Notes: generated by a model from the sequence alone, not told the origin. 64,000 nucleotides of DNA from Atopobiaceae bacterium (GCA_017533825.1 JAFWIE010000052.1:1-64000); one strand, 5' to 3'. Positions 9,154 to 18,312 are shown, counted from the first letter of the stretch. Program-made: numbers and translations.

Positions 9154-9648
9154 ATGATGGCGCTTACCGTGGTACTGGTGCGGCATGGCGAGGCAAAGAG
9201 GAAGGAACTTGGGCAATCCGACTTCGATCGGGAACTCACCACGTGGGGTGCGGAGGCACTTGCCGAGGCCTTTCCCCGCGCGATGGCATTGGTTGACGTG
9301 ACGGCAGCGAGCGAGTTGTGGATGAGTCCTGCGGTTCGCGCGCGCCAGACGGCAGAGATTGCCAACAAGACGCTGGGCATAGAGACCTGCCGCGAGTTCC
9401 GTGCGCTCTACGACCAAGATGGCGACGCGTTCTTGGCAGAGCTCTCGAAGACCAATGCGGACGTGGTCGTGGCCGTAGGCCACATCCCCTTCATGGAGGA
9501 CGTGTGCGCACGTCTCTGTGGGACGTTCCTGAGCTTCTCGACGGGCGCGGCGGCGGCGATATCCATCAGCGACAAGAAGGTGCGCAAGCTTGCGGATGGC
9601 CGCGCGCGCGGACACCTGCAGTGGTTCGTGCAAGGACCGCTCACGTAA
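9154..9648 (+). CDS. SixA-like histidine phosphatase
   Basis: A 164-residue member of the histidine phosphatase superfamily. The phosphate-binding RHG triad is at residues 10-12 (VVLVRHGEA), and the second catalytic histidine is in VAVGHIPF; the short length and the ARQTAE motif fit the SixA branch, known to remove phosphate from histidine phosphotransfer domains. The real substrate here is unknown. Two ATGs stand in tandem (9154 and 9157); AGGAG at 9146-9150 is 3 nt from the first and 6 nt from the second, so the second may be used. It begins a run of three closely spaced + strand genes: this one, the nucleoid-associated protein (22 nt later) and the transglutaminase. Confidence 0.85.
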   Translation: MMALTVVLVRHGEAKRKELGQSDFDRELTTWGAEALAEAFPRAMALVDVTAASELWMSPAVRARQTAEIANKTLGIETCREFRALYDQDGDAFLAELSKTNADVVVAVGHIPFMEDVCARLCGTFLSFSTGAAAAISISDKKVRKLADGRARGHLQWFVQGPLT

Positions 9649-9670
9649 GGCGTCCGAAGAAAGCAGGCCC

Positions 9671-10732
9671 ATGCTCAACATCCATCACGCGATACTGCAC
9701 GCGTTCGACTTCGATACCGGTGCCACGTTCCTCTCGGACCACGAGTTGGACCTGGACGAGAAACTCGTAAAGTCGTACGTACGTCGCCACCTCAACCGGT
9801 GCGTCTCCAGTGAGCGCAACATGCACGGGGAGTTTGCGGAGGGAAGCGGCTTCGTCGAGGAGCTGCTTCTGTACCTCTCGCATCGTGCCTCCTTTGAGGC
9901 ACTCTCCAAGCAGATTGCGCAGTTCCTCTGGGAGAAGTTACGCACGTGCGATGACCTCGAACCAATGGACCTCCTGGTCGCAGACTTCGAGCAAAGCGCA
10001 GATGCTCCGAAGGGAGACGCGGATGAGGAGGAGCTGGAGAAAGCCTTTGCGGCCGAGCCGGTACGCCGCTTTGCGATAGTGCTGCTACCGCGCAGTCAGA
10101 CCTTCATGCACAGCATCGAGCATCCGTCTGGCGGGGCTTTCAACGAGATTGTGCGCCATGACGCCACCTTGCCGAATCCCTCGGGCAAGGTGAACACCTA
10201 TGCCCTTATCGACTGCGCGACGTTGGCGGTCGACTTCAGCGACAAGGCACGGACGATTGCTGGTGCCGAGGTGTGGATTATGCCCAATATGCTGCTGCAA
10301 TGCTCGCGCGAGCCATCGAGTCGTGAAGTGATTGAGGACGTCGAGCGCATTGTCGAACAAGTCGCTGAGGAGCATGGAGCAAATCCGGTGCGTGCGGTGT
10401 CGCGCGCGAAGGCGTGCGTCGCGCACAGCGCGGAACTCGACGAGCGCTTGATGCCCGAGCAGATTGGTGCGCAGGTCTTCGAAGACGAGCCTGCGTTGGC
10501 GCAGAGCTACGAGGAGGAGGCGCGCGAAGCCGGCCTCCCCGAGGAGGTGCACGTTCGCCGTGCCGCCGCACGCAGGCTCACCAAGACCCACAGGATTCGC
10601 ACGGACACAGGCATCGACATAGCGTTTCCCAGCGAATACAGCTCTGGGAATGACTATATAGCCTTCGACCGCGAAGAGGATGGCTCCCTCACCATCACGA
10701 TTCGCAACGTCAAGCATATAGAGAACCGCTGA
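9671..10732 (+). CDS. 37-kDa nucleoid-associated protein family (NdpA/YejK-like)
   Basis: A 353-residue protein whose start MLNIHHAILHAFDFDTGA, central FAIVLLPR segment and C-terminal IDIAFPSEY segment fit the NA37/NdpA family, which binds the nucleoid in proteobacteria. In Gram-positive relatives the role is not defined. The frame is open to 9590, but that region overlaps the phosphatase; ATG 9671 is the first start that gives the family N-terminus, although its ribosome site (AGCAGG) is weak. Its stop overlaps the next ATG by one base, so the transglutaminase is probably translationally coupled. Assignment by sequence pattern only, moderately sure. Confidence 0.7.
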   Translation: MLNIHHAILHAFDFDTGATFLSDHELDLDEKLVKSYVRRHLNRCVSSERNMHGEFAEGSGFVEELLLYLSHRASFEALSKQIAQFLWEKLRTCDDLEPMDLLVADFEQSADAPKGDADEEELEKAFAAEPVRRFAIVLLPRSQTFMHSIEHPSGGAFNEIVRHDATLPNPSGKVNTYALIDCATLAVDFSDKARTIAGAEVWIMPNMLLQCSREPSSREVIEDVERIVEQVAEEHGANPVRAVSRAKACVAHSAELDERLMPEQIGAQVFEDEPALAQSYEEEAREAGLPEEVHVRRAAARRLTKTHRIRTDTGIDIAFPSEYSSGNDYIAFDREEDGSLTITIRNVKHIENR

Positions 10733-12009
10733 TGGCTGCACGTGAAACAAACAAACAGGGCTGCCTTGGGTGCGCGGCGGTGTTTGCGCTCTTTGTGGGC
10801 GTTCTCATGGCGTTCGTGCTTCTCATCGCGCCGTCGACAATCGGCCTTACGATTCGGGCCTATGCGGAGCGCGCATTCAAGTCCATAGGAGAGACGCTCG
10901 GCGTGCATAGGGAACAGGATGAAGCGCCGGATGCCACGTTGGAGGAGCCCAGCGTTTCGCTTGGAGCTCCCGTATCGCTTGGCAATGCGCGCATCGAGGA
11001 ATACCTGCGCGGCAAGCTGGATGAGGGATGCCAGGAGGTGTATGACCAGCTCATCGCGGGCGTGCGTTCCCAGGAGGAGAGCATTGCCGTCATTGACGCG
11101 ACGCCTGAGGATGTCTCTGCGGCCTATAAGGCCATGATGGGTGACCATCCGGAGTTCTTCTGGCTCGACGGGTCGTTCACGTACATGTATTCCTCCTTGC
11201 TGAAGTCGGTTACGGTGCAGCTAGGGTATGAGGTCGAGCCCTCTGAGGTGGAGGCGACGCGCGCCGCTATCGAGGCCGAAGCCGATGCCATTCTGGCGGG
11301 ACTTCCGGAGAATGCCACCGAGTATGACGTCGCTTTGCTGGCATATGAGCACATCGCGTCGCACACCGACTACGTGGTCGGAGCGCCCCATAACCAGACG
11401 ATTCAAAGCGTGCTTCTCGGCCACGCGTCGGTGTGTGCGGGTTATGCGCGCACGTATCAGTACCTGCTGCAACGCGCAGGTGTCTTCTGTACCTATGTGG
11501 AAGGGAGCATCCCTTCGAGGGGGGAGGACCATGCGTGGAACCTCGTGCGCATCGACGGCCAGTATGCATTCGTGGATCCCACGTGGGCGGACCCGACATA
11601 CCTGGGGGAGGGGGACTCCGGAGTATCGTTCGACGGGGTTATATACGACTACTTGGGGCTGACTACGGCTGATTTGCTGCGCGATGACCATGCCTTTGCC
11701 GAAGCCTCGATTTGGCCTGATTGCGCTGCGCCCGAGCTTGACTTCTTCCGGCGAGCTGGCCTCTTCATTGATGTCTATGACGAGCAGGCAATTGACGAGG
11801 TGTTCTGGCGCCAAGTAAACGAGGGTAAGAGCCGTGCGGCCTTTAAATTCGGGACGGATGAGGCCTACGGCGAGGCACTGGCGGCGCTCGCTGGCGGGAC
11901 CTTCGAGCGCGATTCGCTGCTCGAGCTTGCAGCGGAGTCCGGAGAAACCTCGATTCGGTACAGCTACGCGACCTCCGATGCGCTGCGTATCGTCAAGCTC
12001 TACTGGTAG
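10732..12009 (+). CDS. Membrane-anchored transglutaminase-like protein
   Basis: A 425-residue protein with one N-terminal membrane segment (about residues 13-38) and an extracytoplasmic transglutaminase-like domain. The papain-like triad is visible as C235 (SVCAGYA), H267 (EDHAWN) and D282 (FVDPTWAD), with the usual spacing. Such domains in bacteria act as peptidases or amidases on the envelope, or cross-link proteins; which applies here is unknown. The ATG overlaps the stop of the nucleoid-associated protein gene by one base. Residues 60-200 are a helical region with no recognised domain. A small Cys motif (GCLGC) precedes the membrane segment, but it is not a lipobox. Confidence 0.82.
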   Translation: MAARETNKQGCLGCAAVFALFVGVLMAFVLLIAPSTIGLTIRAYAERAFKSIGETLGVHREQDEAPDATLEEPSVSLGAPVSLGNARIEEYLRGKLDEGCQEVYDQLIAGVRSQEESIAVIDATPEDVSAAYKAMMGDHPEFFWLDGSFTYMYSSLLKSVTVQLGYEVEPSEVEATRAAIEAEADAILAGLPENATEYDVALLAYEHIASHTDYVVGAPHNQTIQSVLLGHASVCAGYARTYQYLLQRAGVFCTYVEGSIPSRGEDHAWNLVRIDGQYAFVDPTWADPTYLGEGDSGVSFDGVIYDYLGLTTADLLRDDHAFAEASIWPDCAAPELDFFRRAGLFIDVYDEQAIDEVFWRQVNEGKSRAAFKFGTDEAYGEALAALAGGTFERDSLLELAAESGETSIRYSYATSDALRIVKLYW

Positions 12010-12013
12010 AGAA

Positions 12014-12097
12014 TCCGCCGGGGGCTACTTCCCTGATGGCCTGACGTCCGACTGTGTCGATGCCGTAGTGCCAGTAAGGAGAAGTAGTCCCGGCGGA
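12014..12097. repeat. Long imperfect inverted repeat between convergent genes
   Basis: TCCGCCGGGGGCTACTTC (12014-12031) and GAAGTAGTCCCGGCGGA (12081-12097) are reverse complements except for one extra base and one mismatch. They enclose about 49 nt. The position between the convergent transglutaminase and PAP2 genes fits a shared transcription end, but there is no T-tract. Confidence 0.55.
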
Positions 12098-12112
12098 CCC
12101 CCAGTCGAGACG

Positions 12113-13081
12113 TTATCGCAACGCGAGGGGATTGACGCGATGCTCAACGGCGGTGAACGCAAGCGGTGCCACGAACGTTGCGCCAAAGACGGTAAAGAAG
12201 TTCTTGACGAGTTCGTACCAGGTCTCGGGCACACCTACGAGCGTCAGCACGCGTGGAGCGATGTGCAGGATGGCGACCACGGCGATACCGACGCCAAATC
12301 GCAACGCGTTACGCTTCCAACTGGCATTCGGTATGGTCTCGAAGCCGATGAGGTGACGCTCGAGGTACCATCCGAGTACGGCGCCGGAAAAGACGCCTAC
12401 CGACTTGAAGCAGTCGATCTGCATCTCGAAGGGATCGACGAGCAGTGCGCCCTGCGCATCGTAGTCGAGCGGATAGCCCTTGAGGGAGATGTACAGGACG
12501 TAGACCACGGTCAGGACCATCGCCACGACGACGACGGGAAAGTCTCGCCCCTCGTCCTCGTCGATCCAAGCAAGCAGCTTGGTGCTCGCCGCCATAATGG
12601 CAATCGCCTCCACGAGTGCCACGATGACGTCCTGTGGTGTGTGCACGCCGAGGAAGTTGCGCGAGAACGCCACGAGCAGCACGAACACCCAGCAAAGCAC
12701 GTTGAGTACGGGCCACTTCTTGCGATAGTACCAGCCAGTACCGCCTATGAGCGACGCCGAAGCCTGGGCGTGTCCGCTTGGGAACGAGTAGCCGGTGGCT
12801 TCCGGGAGCGCACCTACCGCCGGATGAATTTGAGCGCTGCGAATCCATGGGCGATACGCGCAGACGGTGTTCTTGATGAACTGATTGCACAAGGAACCCA
12901 ACGAGAACGAGAAGAGTAGGAACTCACCGCCACGCTTGTCGAGACACCAAAAGAGCAGGCAGGGCAGAACGACCAGCGCCGAACTGGCGGCGATGGCCGA
13001 GATGACGACGAAGAACTGCTCCACGAAGGGCGGAAGCGCCTCGCGGATACCCTGCAACCATAGTAGATAGGATATGTCCAC
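12113..13081 (-). CDS. PAP2-family membrane phosphatase
   Basis: A 322-residue polytopic membrane protein carrying the three PAP2 signature blocks: KNTVCAYRP, YSFPSGHAQ with the catalytic His, and SRNFLGVHTPQD with the second His. This family removes phosphate from lipid phosphates such as phosphatidate or undecaprenyl pyrophosphate outside the membrane. After the phosphatase core it has extra membrane segments (roughly residues 180-320), making it longer than minimal PAP2 proteins. The start is a GTG at 13081, with AAGGAGGT 8 nt upstream. It is divergent from pilB. Substrate not known; recycling of undecaprenyl phosphate or lipid remodelling are both possible. Confidence 0.85.
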   Translation of the reverse strand: MDISYLLWLQGIREALPPFVEQFFVVISAIAASSALVVLPCLLFWCLDKRGGEFLLFSFSLGSLCNQFIKNTVCAYRPWIRSAQIHPAVGALPEATGYSFPSGHAQASASLIGGTGWYYRKKWPVLNVLCWVFVLLVAFSRNFLGVHTPQDVIVALVEAIAIMAASTKLLAWIDEDEGRDFPVVVVAMVLTVVYVLYISLKGYPLDYDAQGALLVDPFEMQIDCFKSVGVFSGAVLGWYLERHLIGFETIPNASWKRNALRFGVGIAVVAILHIAPRVLTLVGVPETWYELVKNFFTVFGATFVAPLAFTAVEHRVNPLALR

Positions 13082-13237
13082 CTAATTGACCTCCTTACGA
13101 AGACGACGGGCCTATTCTAGCGCATGTGGGGGACGCAAAAGTACCCGTGAGTCACTCCGGTGACCTATCCTTTCGCAAACTTGCAGGTCCGGTGTAGTAC
13201 CATGTACAAGTCACGCTCACGGAACGGAGAACATCTC

Positions 13238-14944
13238 ATGAAGTTCACGCGACTTGGAGACTTGCTCATCGACGCAGGTGTCATCACGGATGAGCAGCTC
13301 GGACAGGCCCTTGCCAACCAGAAGAAGACTAAGCGCCGCCTTGGTGACGAGCTCGTGCAGTCGGGCATCATCACCGAGCGCCAGGTGGTCGACGCCCTCA
13401 CCATGCAGCTGGGCATCGACTTCATTGACCTCACATCGGTCGAGATCAGTCCCGAGATGACGAAGCTCGTGCCAAAGAACCTCGCCAAGCGCTACAGTGT
13501 AGTGCCGGTACGCACGAGGGGCGACGAGCTCTACCTCGCGATGAGCGACCCGCTCAACTTCATCGCGACCGAGGAGGTGCGTGCTGCCTCGAAGCGTCGT
13601 GTCGTGCCGATGATCGCGATGCAGTCGGGTATTGACCACGCCATCAGCCAGCTCTACGGCACCGAGGGCGCGAAGCGCGCCATCATGGAGATGCAGCAGG
13701 AGGTAGGCGAGTCGGCACGTGAGCGCTCGGGCGTACAGATCGCCGAGGTCGGCGAACAGAACGAGTCGTCCGCGCCCTCCATCCGCCTGGTGGACAACAT
13801 CATCGAACGAGGCCTCTCGACGCGAGCCTCCGACATCCACATCGAGCCCATGGAGAAGGAAGTCATCGTACGCATGCGTATCGACGGCTTGCTGCACACT
13901 GAGTTCAACATCCCCAAGGAGCTGCAGCAATCCCTCACGTCGCGTATCAAGGTCATGTGCGGCATGGACGTCACTGAGCGACGCGTCCCGCAGGACGGCC
14001 GCGCCATCGTCCGCATCCGCATGCGCGAGGCGGACCTGCGTGTCTCCACGCTGCCCACCGTCCACGGCGAGAAGATCGTCATGCGAATCCTCGACCGCGA
14101 CAAGAAGCTCAACACGCCTGAGCAGCTTGGCTTCATGGGCAAGAATCTGGACAACTACAACTATTTGCTCGGTCTCAAGCAAGGCATCGTCCTGCTCGTC
14201 GGCCCCACCGGCTCGGGCAAGAGCTCCACGCTCTTTACGATGATCTCGCGCCTCAACGTTGAGGAAGTCAACATCGTGACGCTTGAGGACCCCGTGGAGT
14301 TCAACATCGAGGGCGTCAATCAGGTGCAAATCAACGAGAAGACGGGCACGACCTTTGCCTCCGGTTTGCGCTCCATCCTGCGTCAGGATCCCGACATCAT
14401 CTCAATCGGAGAGATTCGAGACCAGGAGACTGCCGACATCGCGTTCCGCTCGGCCGTGACAGGTCACTTCGTCCTCTCGACGCTGCACACCAACGATGCC
14501 GTCTCGACCCTCGATCGCCTTGACGACATCGGTGTTGAGCCCTACATGGTGGGTACCGCCCTCAAGGGCGTCATCTCCCAGCGCCTGGTACGTCGCATCT
14601 GCCCCCATTGTAAGGAGCAGTACGAGCCGGGCGAGGATGAGCTTGCCCTGCTCGGCATGGATCCCGTCAAGGCCAAGGCGAGTGGCTTTACGCTCTCGCG
14701 CGGCCGGGGATGCGCCGAGTGCTACCAGAGCGGGTATCGCGGGCGTATCGTCGTAGTGGAGACCCTCGTCATCAACAAGGAGATTCGTCAAGCCATCATG
14801 ACGGGTGCGTCTCACGCAGAGCGCAACGCGGCCGTGGAGCGGAGTGGTTTCCAGCCGGTCATCGAGAACTGCCGCGAACTCGTGCGCATGGGAATCACCA
14901 CTGTTGAGGAAATAAAGCGTGTTGTGTTCTCGGAAGTGCACTAG
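13238..14944 (+). CDS. pilB: Type IV pilus assembly ATPase
   Basis: A 568-residue hexameric ATPase of the GspE/PilB family that powers pilus extension. It has an N-terminal MshEN-type domain (residues 1-150; FTRLGDLLIDAGVIT is typical), a Walker A loop from residue 322 (GPTGSGKSS), an Asp/Glu box and Walker B (DPDIISIGEIRD), the His box (TGHFVLSTLHTNDA) and a zinc-binding four-cysteine module (C455, C458, C492, C495) that distinguishes PilB from PilT. The frame is open to 13160, but ATG 13238 with GGAG about 9 nt upstream gives the family N-terminus. It is first in the run pilB-pilT-pilC-prepilin. The complete motif set suggests an active enzyme. Confidence 0.96.
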   Translation: MKFTRLGDLLIDAGVITDEQLGQALANQKKTKRRLGDELVQSGIITERQVVDALTMQLGIDFIDLTSVEISPEMTKLVPKNLAKRYSVVPVRTRGDELYLAMSDPLNFIATEEVRAASKRRVVPMIAMQSGIDHAISQLYGTEGAKRAIMEMQQEVGESARERSGVQIAEVGEQNESSAPSIRLVDNIIERGLSTRASDIHIEPMEKEVIVRMRIDGLLHTEFNIPKELQQSLTSRIKVMCGMDVTERRVPQDGRAIVRIRMREADLRVSTLPTVHGEKIVMRILDRDKKLNTPEQLGFMGKNLDNYNYLLGLKQGIVLLVGPTGSGKSSTLFTMISRLNVEEVNIVTLEDPVEFNIEGVNQVQINEKTGTTFASGLRSILRQDPDIISIGEIRDQETADIAFRSAVTGHFVLSTLHTNDAVSTLDRLDDIGVEPYMVGTALKGVISQRLVRRICPHCKEQYEPGEDELALLGMDPVKAKASGFTLSRGRGCAECYQSGYRGRIVVVETLVINKEIRQAIMTGASHAERNAAVERSGFQPVIENCRELVRMGITTVEEIKRVVFSEVH

Positions 14945-14995
14945 CGCGCCTTGTAGCAACTACCTGTCAGCTAAGGGAGAGAAGGGAACTCCACC

Positions 14996-16045
14996 ATGCC
15001 ATCACTCGATGCGATTGTATGTGCCGCCAGTAGCGCAGGCACGTCGGACGTCCTCGTTGCGCCGAATGTGCCCATTCGCTTCCGCATCGACGGTTCGTTG
15101 CGCGATGCTAACGATGTAGTGCTCACGCCGGCCGATACGGAAGCCCTGGGTCGTGAGGCATGCGGTGCTGAGTACGAGAAGGTCGAGCGCGGCATCGAGG
15201 TCGACCTCGCCAAGTCGTTCTCCAACGGTGTGCGCTGTCGTATTAACGTGTATCGCAGTATGGGTCACGCGTGCCTGGCCATCCGTCTCCTTGCGAGCTC
15301 CATCCCCAAGTTGGAGAACTTGGGCGTGCCGCCCGTGGTCCACGAGTTCCAGACCTACCAGCGCGGTATCGTGATCGTCACCGGCGAGACCGGCTCGGGC
15401 AAGTCGACGACGCTCGCGGCCATCATCGACCGCATCAACCACACACGCAACGACCACATCGTCACCCTCGAGGACCCCATCGAGTACGTATACGAGCCCG
15501 ACCGCTGCTCGATTGACCAGCGCGAGATTGGCCGGGACACCCAGAGCTTTGCCGAGGGCCTGCGTGCAGTCCTGCGTCAGGACCCTGACGTCATCCTGGT
15601 CGGCGAGATGCGAGACTTCTCCACCATCGAGACGGCGCTCACCGCGGCCGAGACGGGCCACTTGGTATTTGGCACGCTCCATACGCAGTCCGCGCCCGAC
15701 TCCATCGACCGCTTGGTCGACGTCTTCCCCGAGGAACGCCAGCAGCAGATTCGTATGCAGCTTTCCATGACGCTCAAGGCCGTCATCAGCCAGCAGCTCA
15801 TCCCCAAGCGCATGGGTGGCCGCGCGCTCGCCGCTGAGGTCATGATCGTGAACCCCGCCATCAAGAACCTCATCCGCGAGGGAAAGACGCCCCAGATCGC
15901 AAACACGCTCGCCACTACGGCGGACCTCGGCGCTATCACGATGGACGCGGCACTGCAGAAGCTCGTTCGCACGCGCACCATCTCCGCGGCCGATGCCATC
16001 GCTGCGGCACACGATCCGGAGCAGATGCGCAAGATGGTGCGCTAG
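14996..16045 (+). CDS. pilT: Type IV pilus retraction ATPase
   Basis: A 349-residue PilT-family ATPase that depolymerises pili and drives twitching. The Walker A loop is at residues 130-138 (GETGSGKST); Walker B is DPDVILVGEMRD, followed by ETGHLVFGTLHT, and the PilT-specific AIRNLIRE-type motif appears as AIKNLIREGKTPQI near residue 289. It lacks the zinc cysteines of PilB. A GGGAGAGAAGG tract precedes the ATG. The gap to pilB is 51 nt and to pilC 54 nt, so one operon is likely. Its presence implies retractable pili rather than a static pseudopilus. Confidence 0.95.
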   Translation: MPSLDAIVCAASSAGTSDVLVAPNVPIRFRIDGSLRDANDVVLTPADTEALGREACGAEYEKVERGIEVDLAKSFSNGVRCRINVYRSMGHACLAIRLLASSIPKLENLGVPPVVHEFQTYQRGIVIVTGETGSGKSTTLAAIIDRINHTRNDHIVTLEDPIEYVYEPDRCSIDQREIGRDTQSFAEGLRAVLRQDPDVILVGEMRDFSTIETALTAAETGHLVFGTLHTQSAPDSIDRLVDVFPEERQQQIRMQLSMTLKAVISQQLIPKRMGGRALAAEVMIVNPAIKNLIREGKTPQIANTLATTADLGAITMDAALQKLVRTRTISAADAIAAAHDPEQMRKMVR

Positions 16046-16099
16046 CACAGAAGGTGAGGAGCGCGCTTGCTCCTCACCCGCAACTGAAGGAGGCCCTTC

Positions 16100-17320
16100 G
16101 TGAAGACGTATAAATATACGGCGCGCTCGTCGTTTGGTGCCACGGTCGAAGGTGTCGTCGAGGCCAACACGCGCGAGGAGGCCATCATCCAGCTCAAGGA
16201 TGATGGCTACATCATCACCACCATAGAGGCAACGGGCAGCGAGCACGACATCGACCTGCGCATCGGTGGCAAAAAGACTAAGGACAAGACCATTGCCGTT
16301 ATGTGCAACCAGTTCGCCATCATCCTGGAGGCGGGTCTGCCCATCGTGCGCACGCTTGAGCTCATTGCGGGGCAGACGGAGGACAAGACCCTCAAGGAGA
16401 TTCTGACGAACGTGGGCGACGACGTAGCAGCAGGTTACGAGCTTGCCGCGAGCTTCGAGAAGCACGGACCCAACTTGCCGGCAACCTTCATCGAGTCAGT
16501 GCGAGCGGGCGAGCAATCCGGTAACCTCACGCTCGTCTTCCAACGGCTCGCGGTGTTCTACCGTAAACAGTCCGAGACTGCGGGCAAGGTGAAGAGTGCC
16601 ATGGTGTACCCGACCTTCATCATGATCGTGGCAGTCATCGTCGTGGCAATCATTATGATTTTTGCGGTGCCAACGTTTAAGTCCACGTTCGACAGCATGG
16701 GCGGAGAGCTGCCGTTGCCGACGAAGTTTATGATTGGGACATCAGATTTCCTTACCAAGTGGTGGTGGCTCGTTGTGCTCATCGTGGGTGCCATCTATGC
16801 AGGCCTACAGCTTGCCAAACGTCGGAGCGAGAAGTTCCACCTCAAGTGGAGCGAACTGGGGACGAAGGTTCCTGTGCTCGGTCGCATCACGACGATGAGC
16901 AGCTCAGCGCAGTATGCGTCAACGATGGCTGTGATGATGGCGGCCGGTCTCTCATCATCGCAGGCGGTTGAGGTGACGGCAAAGACCATCGACAATTATT
17001 ACATGGGTTCTGCACTTGCTGGTATCGTACCGGATTTGGAGGCCGGTCGTCCTCTAGCAGAGACCATGGCCGCAACCGAGGCGTATCCACAGCTTGTTAC
17101 AGAGATGACGGGCGTTGGCGAACAGACGGGTGAGCTTGAGCACACGCTCGAAGTCGTGAGCGATTACTACGACTTCGAGGTACAGGAGGCAACGGAACGT
17201 GCCATCGGGATGATCGAGCCGCTGACCATCGTCATGCTTGCTGGTATCGTATGCATCATCTTGCTTGCCGTCTATCTACCGATGTTCAGCATCTATGGCG
17301 ACTTCAATGCTTCGATGTAG
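16100..17320 (+). CDS. pilC: Type IV pilus inner-membrane platform protein
   Basis: A 406-residue GspF/PilC-family protein, the membrane platform on which PilB and PilT act. Two T2SSF domains are visible, each with a conserved helical cytoplasmic part (QFAIILEAGLPIVRTLE in the first; QYASTMAVMMAAGLSS in the second) followed by membrane segments (about residues 170-192, 222-240 and 375-398). The GEQSG and GEQTG motifs are conserved in the family. The start is GTG 16100, 6 nt after AAGGAGG (16087-16093). It completes the pilBTC block; the prepilin gene follows after 234 nt and has its own likely promoter. Confidence 0.95.
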   Translation: MKTYKYTARSSFGATVEGVVEANTREEAIIQLKDDGYIITTIEATGSEHDIDLRIGGKKTKDKTIAVMCNQFAIILEAGLPIVRTLELIAGQTEDKTLKEILTNVGDDVAAGYELAASFEKHGPNLPATFIESVRAGEQSGNLTLVFQRLAVFYRKQSETAGKVKSAMVYPTFIMIVAVIVVAIIMIFAVPTFKSTFDSMGGELPLPTKFMIGTSDFLTKWWWLVVLIVGAIYAGLQLAKRRSEKFHLKWSELGTKVPVLGRITTMSSSAQYASTMAVMMAAGLSSSQAVEVTAKTIDNYYMGSALAGIVPDLEAGRPLAETMAATEAYPQLVTEMTGVGEQTGELEHTLEVVSDYYDFEVQEATERAIGMIEPLTIVMLAGIVCIILLAVYLPMFSIYGDFNASM

Positions 17321-17425
17321 GATAGTACAAGCACGTGACAGAGCCGAGCTGATGTGCTACATTGTCTATGGGTACATCGGTCATGATGGTCGGTGAACGG
17401 TAAGTTGAAGCGGTAAACGTAGCAC

Positions 17426-17454
17426 TTGAATCGCATACGAGTTTCTCGTATATA
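17426..17454 (+). promoter_or_regulatory. Candidate promoter of the prepilin gene
   Basis: TTGAAT (17426-17431) and TATATA (17449-17454) are spaced by 17 bp in the 234-nt gap before the prepilin gene. The small palindrome TACGAG-TTT-CTCGTA (17435-17450) overlaps the -10 side and could be an operator. A separate strong promoter would let pilin be made in excess over the machine. Inferred from consensus only. Confidence 0.42.
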
Positions 17455-17554
17455 AACGCAGCAGAATCGGGTATATTCAAAGCATTGGTATGTGGTGAGA
17501 AGGGTGCCACAAGGCACGTGGACGGTGTGAGAACACCAGAAGAAGAGGTGGAGC

Positions 17555-17989
17555 ATGAAGGATTATCTGGAGAAGAGGCGCGAGGAGCTGAGGAAGCGCG
17601 ACGGCGGCTTCACTCTTATGGAGATGCTCATCGTAGTCGCCATCATTGCCGTTCTTATCGCTATCGCAATTCCTGTGTTTACGACGCAGCTGGAGAAGTC
17701 GCGCGATGCTACCACAGTTGCTAACCTCCGCTCGGCATATGCTGAAGCTTCCGCTCAGTATCTTACTAACGATTTCACACCAGTGACGGATGATGCTGGT
17801 GAGGAGACTGGCGATAGAACCGTTACAATTAACGGCGTTCACATCGAGAGCACCGATGATGATTACAGCATTGATGAGAAGCTCCCCTTCGATCTTGAAA
17901 ATCAAATTGCAGGACCTACGGATGTTAATGCTACGTTCACGTTTAGCGTCGATGACGATGAGGTTAGTTGCGCTTTGGCAACGGAGTAG
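17555..17989 (+). CDS. Type IV prepilin (probable major pilin)
   Basis: A 144-residue prepilin. The leader MKDYLEKRREELRKRDGG is 18 residues and strongly charged; cleavage after G18 by the prepilin peptidase would expose F19, with the conserved Glu at mature position +5 (FTLME) and a hydrophobic helix MLIVVAIIAVLIAIAIPVF. The mature head is short and very acidic, with a single Cys near the end, so no disulfide loop of the classical type IVa kind. AGAGGTGGAG precedes the ATG. It is the only pilin gene in the window, so it is likely the major subunit; minor pilins must be elsewhere. A strong terminator follows, supporting separate high expression. Confidence 0.92.
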   Translation: MKDYLEKRREELRKRDGGFTLMEMLIVVAIIAVLIAIAIPVFTTQLEKSRDATTVANLRSAYAEASAQYLTNDFTPVTDDAGEETGDRTVTINGVHIESTDDDYSIDEKLPFDLENQIAGPTDVNATFTFSVDDDEVSCALATE

Positions 17990-18044
17990 TAAGAGCCTTG
18001 GTCTTATCCAGAGGTGTCTCTCTTAGTACAAGTTCAGTAGAGTT

Positions 18045-18080
18045 GGCCGCTCTCCCGCTTGGGAGAGCGGCCTTTCGCAT
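18045..18080 (+). terminator. Rho-independent terminator after the prepilin gene
   Basis: GGCCGCTCTCCC (18045-18056) pairs perfectly with GGGAGAGCGGCC (18061-18072) around the loop GCTT, followed by TTTCGCATTT. It is well placed to end the pilin transcript. Confidence 0.85.
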
Positions 18081-18087
18081 TTGAGGA

Positions 18088-18121
18088 TTGGCCCCGTGGC
18101 GACAGACAGCCATGGGGCCAA
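18088..18121. repeat. Second hairpin downstream of the pilin terminator
   Basis: TTGGCCCCGTGGC (18088-18100) pairs with GCCATGGGGCCAA (18109-18121) with one G-T pair and an 8-nt loop. No T-tract follows on the + strand. It may be a backup terminator. Confidence 0.5.
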
Positions 18122-18303
18122 CCGATCTTGGGGCGGGCAATATGCATCTGCTCTCACTAGATCCGCTTTGTTGCGCATTGGTGCAGTTTGCGGCGGGTAT
18201 GACATGGCCATTGTGTTGAGTCTCGTGCGCTGAGCCAAACCTCTGGAGAATGCGTATAGCTGATAGGGAGTCTTTCGAATGGGCGTAATTTATAGTAGTG
18301 GCT

Positions 18304-18312
18304 TGCTACAAT
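18304..18312 (+). promoter_or_regulatory. Candidate extended -10 promoter of the giant adhesin gene
   Basis: TGCTACAAT matches the extended -10 pattern TGnTATAAT with one change and lies 74 nt before the start codon. There is no convincing -35 box at the right distance, as is common for extended -10 promoters. Inference from consensus only. Confidence 0.38.

Noticed and set aside
11834..12919. A 361-codon plus-strand frame after the transglutaminase
   Set aside because: It overlaps the transglutaminase end in another frame and then runs antisense to the PAP2 phosphatase; no domain or ribosome site.
12905..13081. ATG instead of GTG as PAP2 start
   Set aside because: No in-frame ATG gives a better ribosome site; AAGGAGGT is placed 8 nt before the GTG at 13081, and the protein would lose its first membrane helix with a later start.
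17321..17554. c-di-GMP riboswitch before the prepilin gene
   Set aside because: Such switches control pili in other bacteria, but the conserved GEMM core sequences could not be found; a plain promoter fits better.
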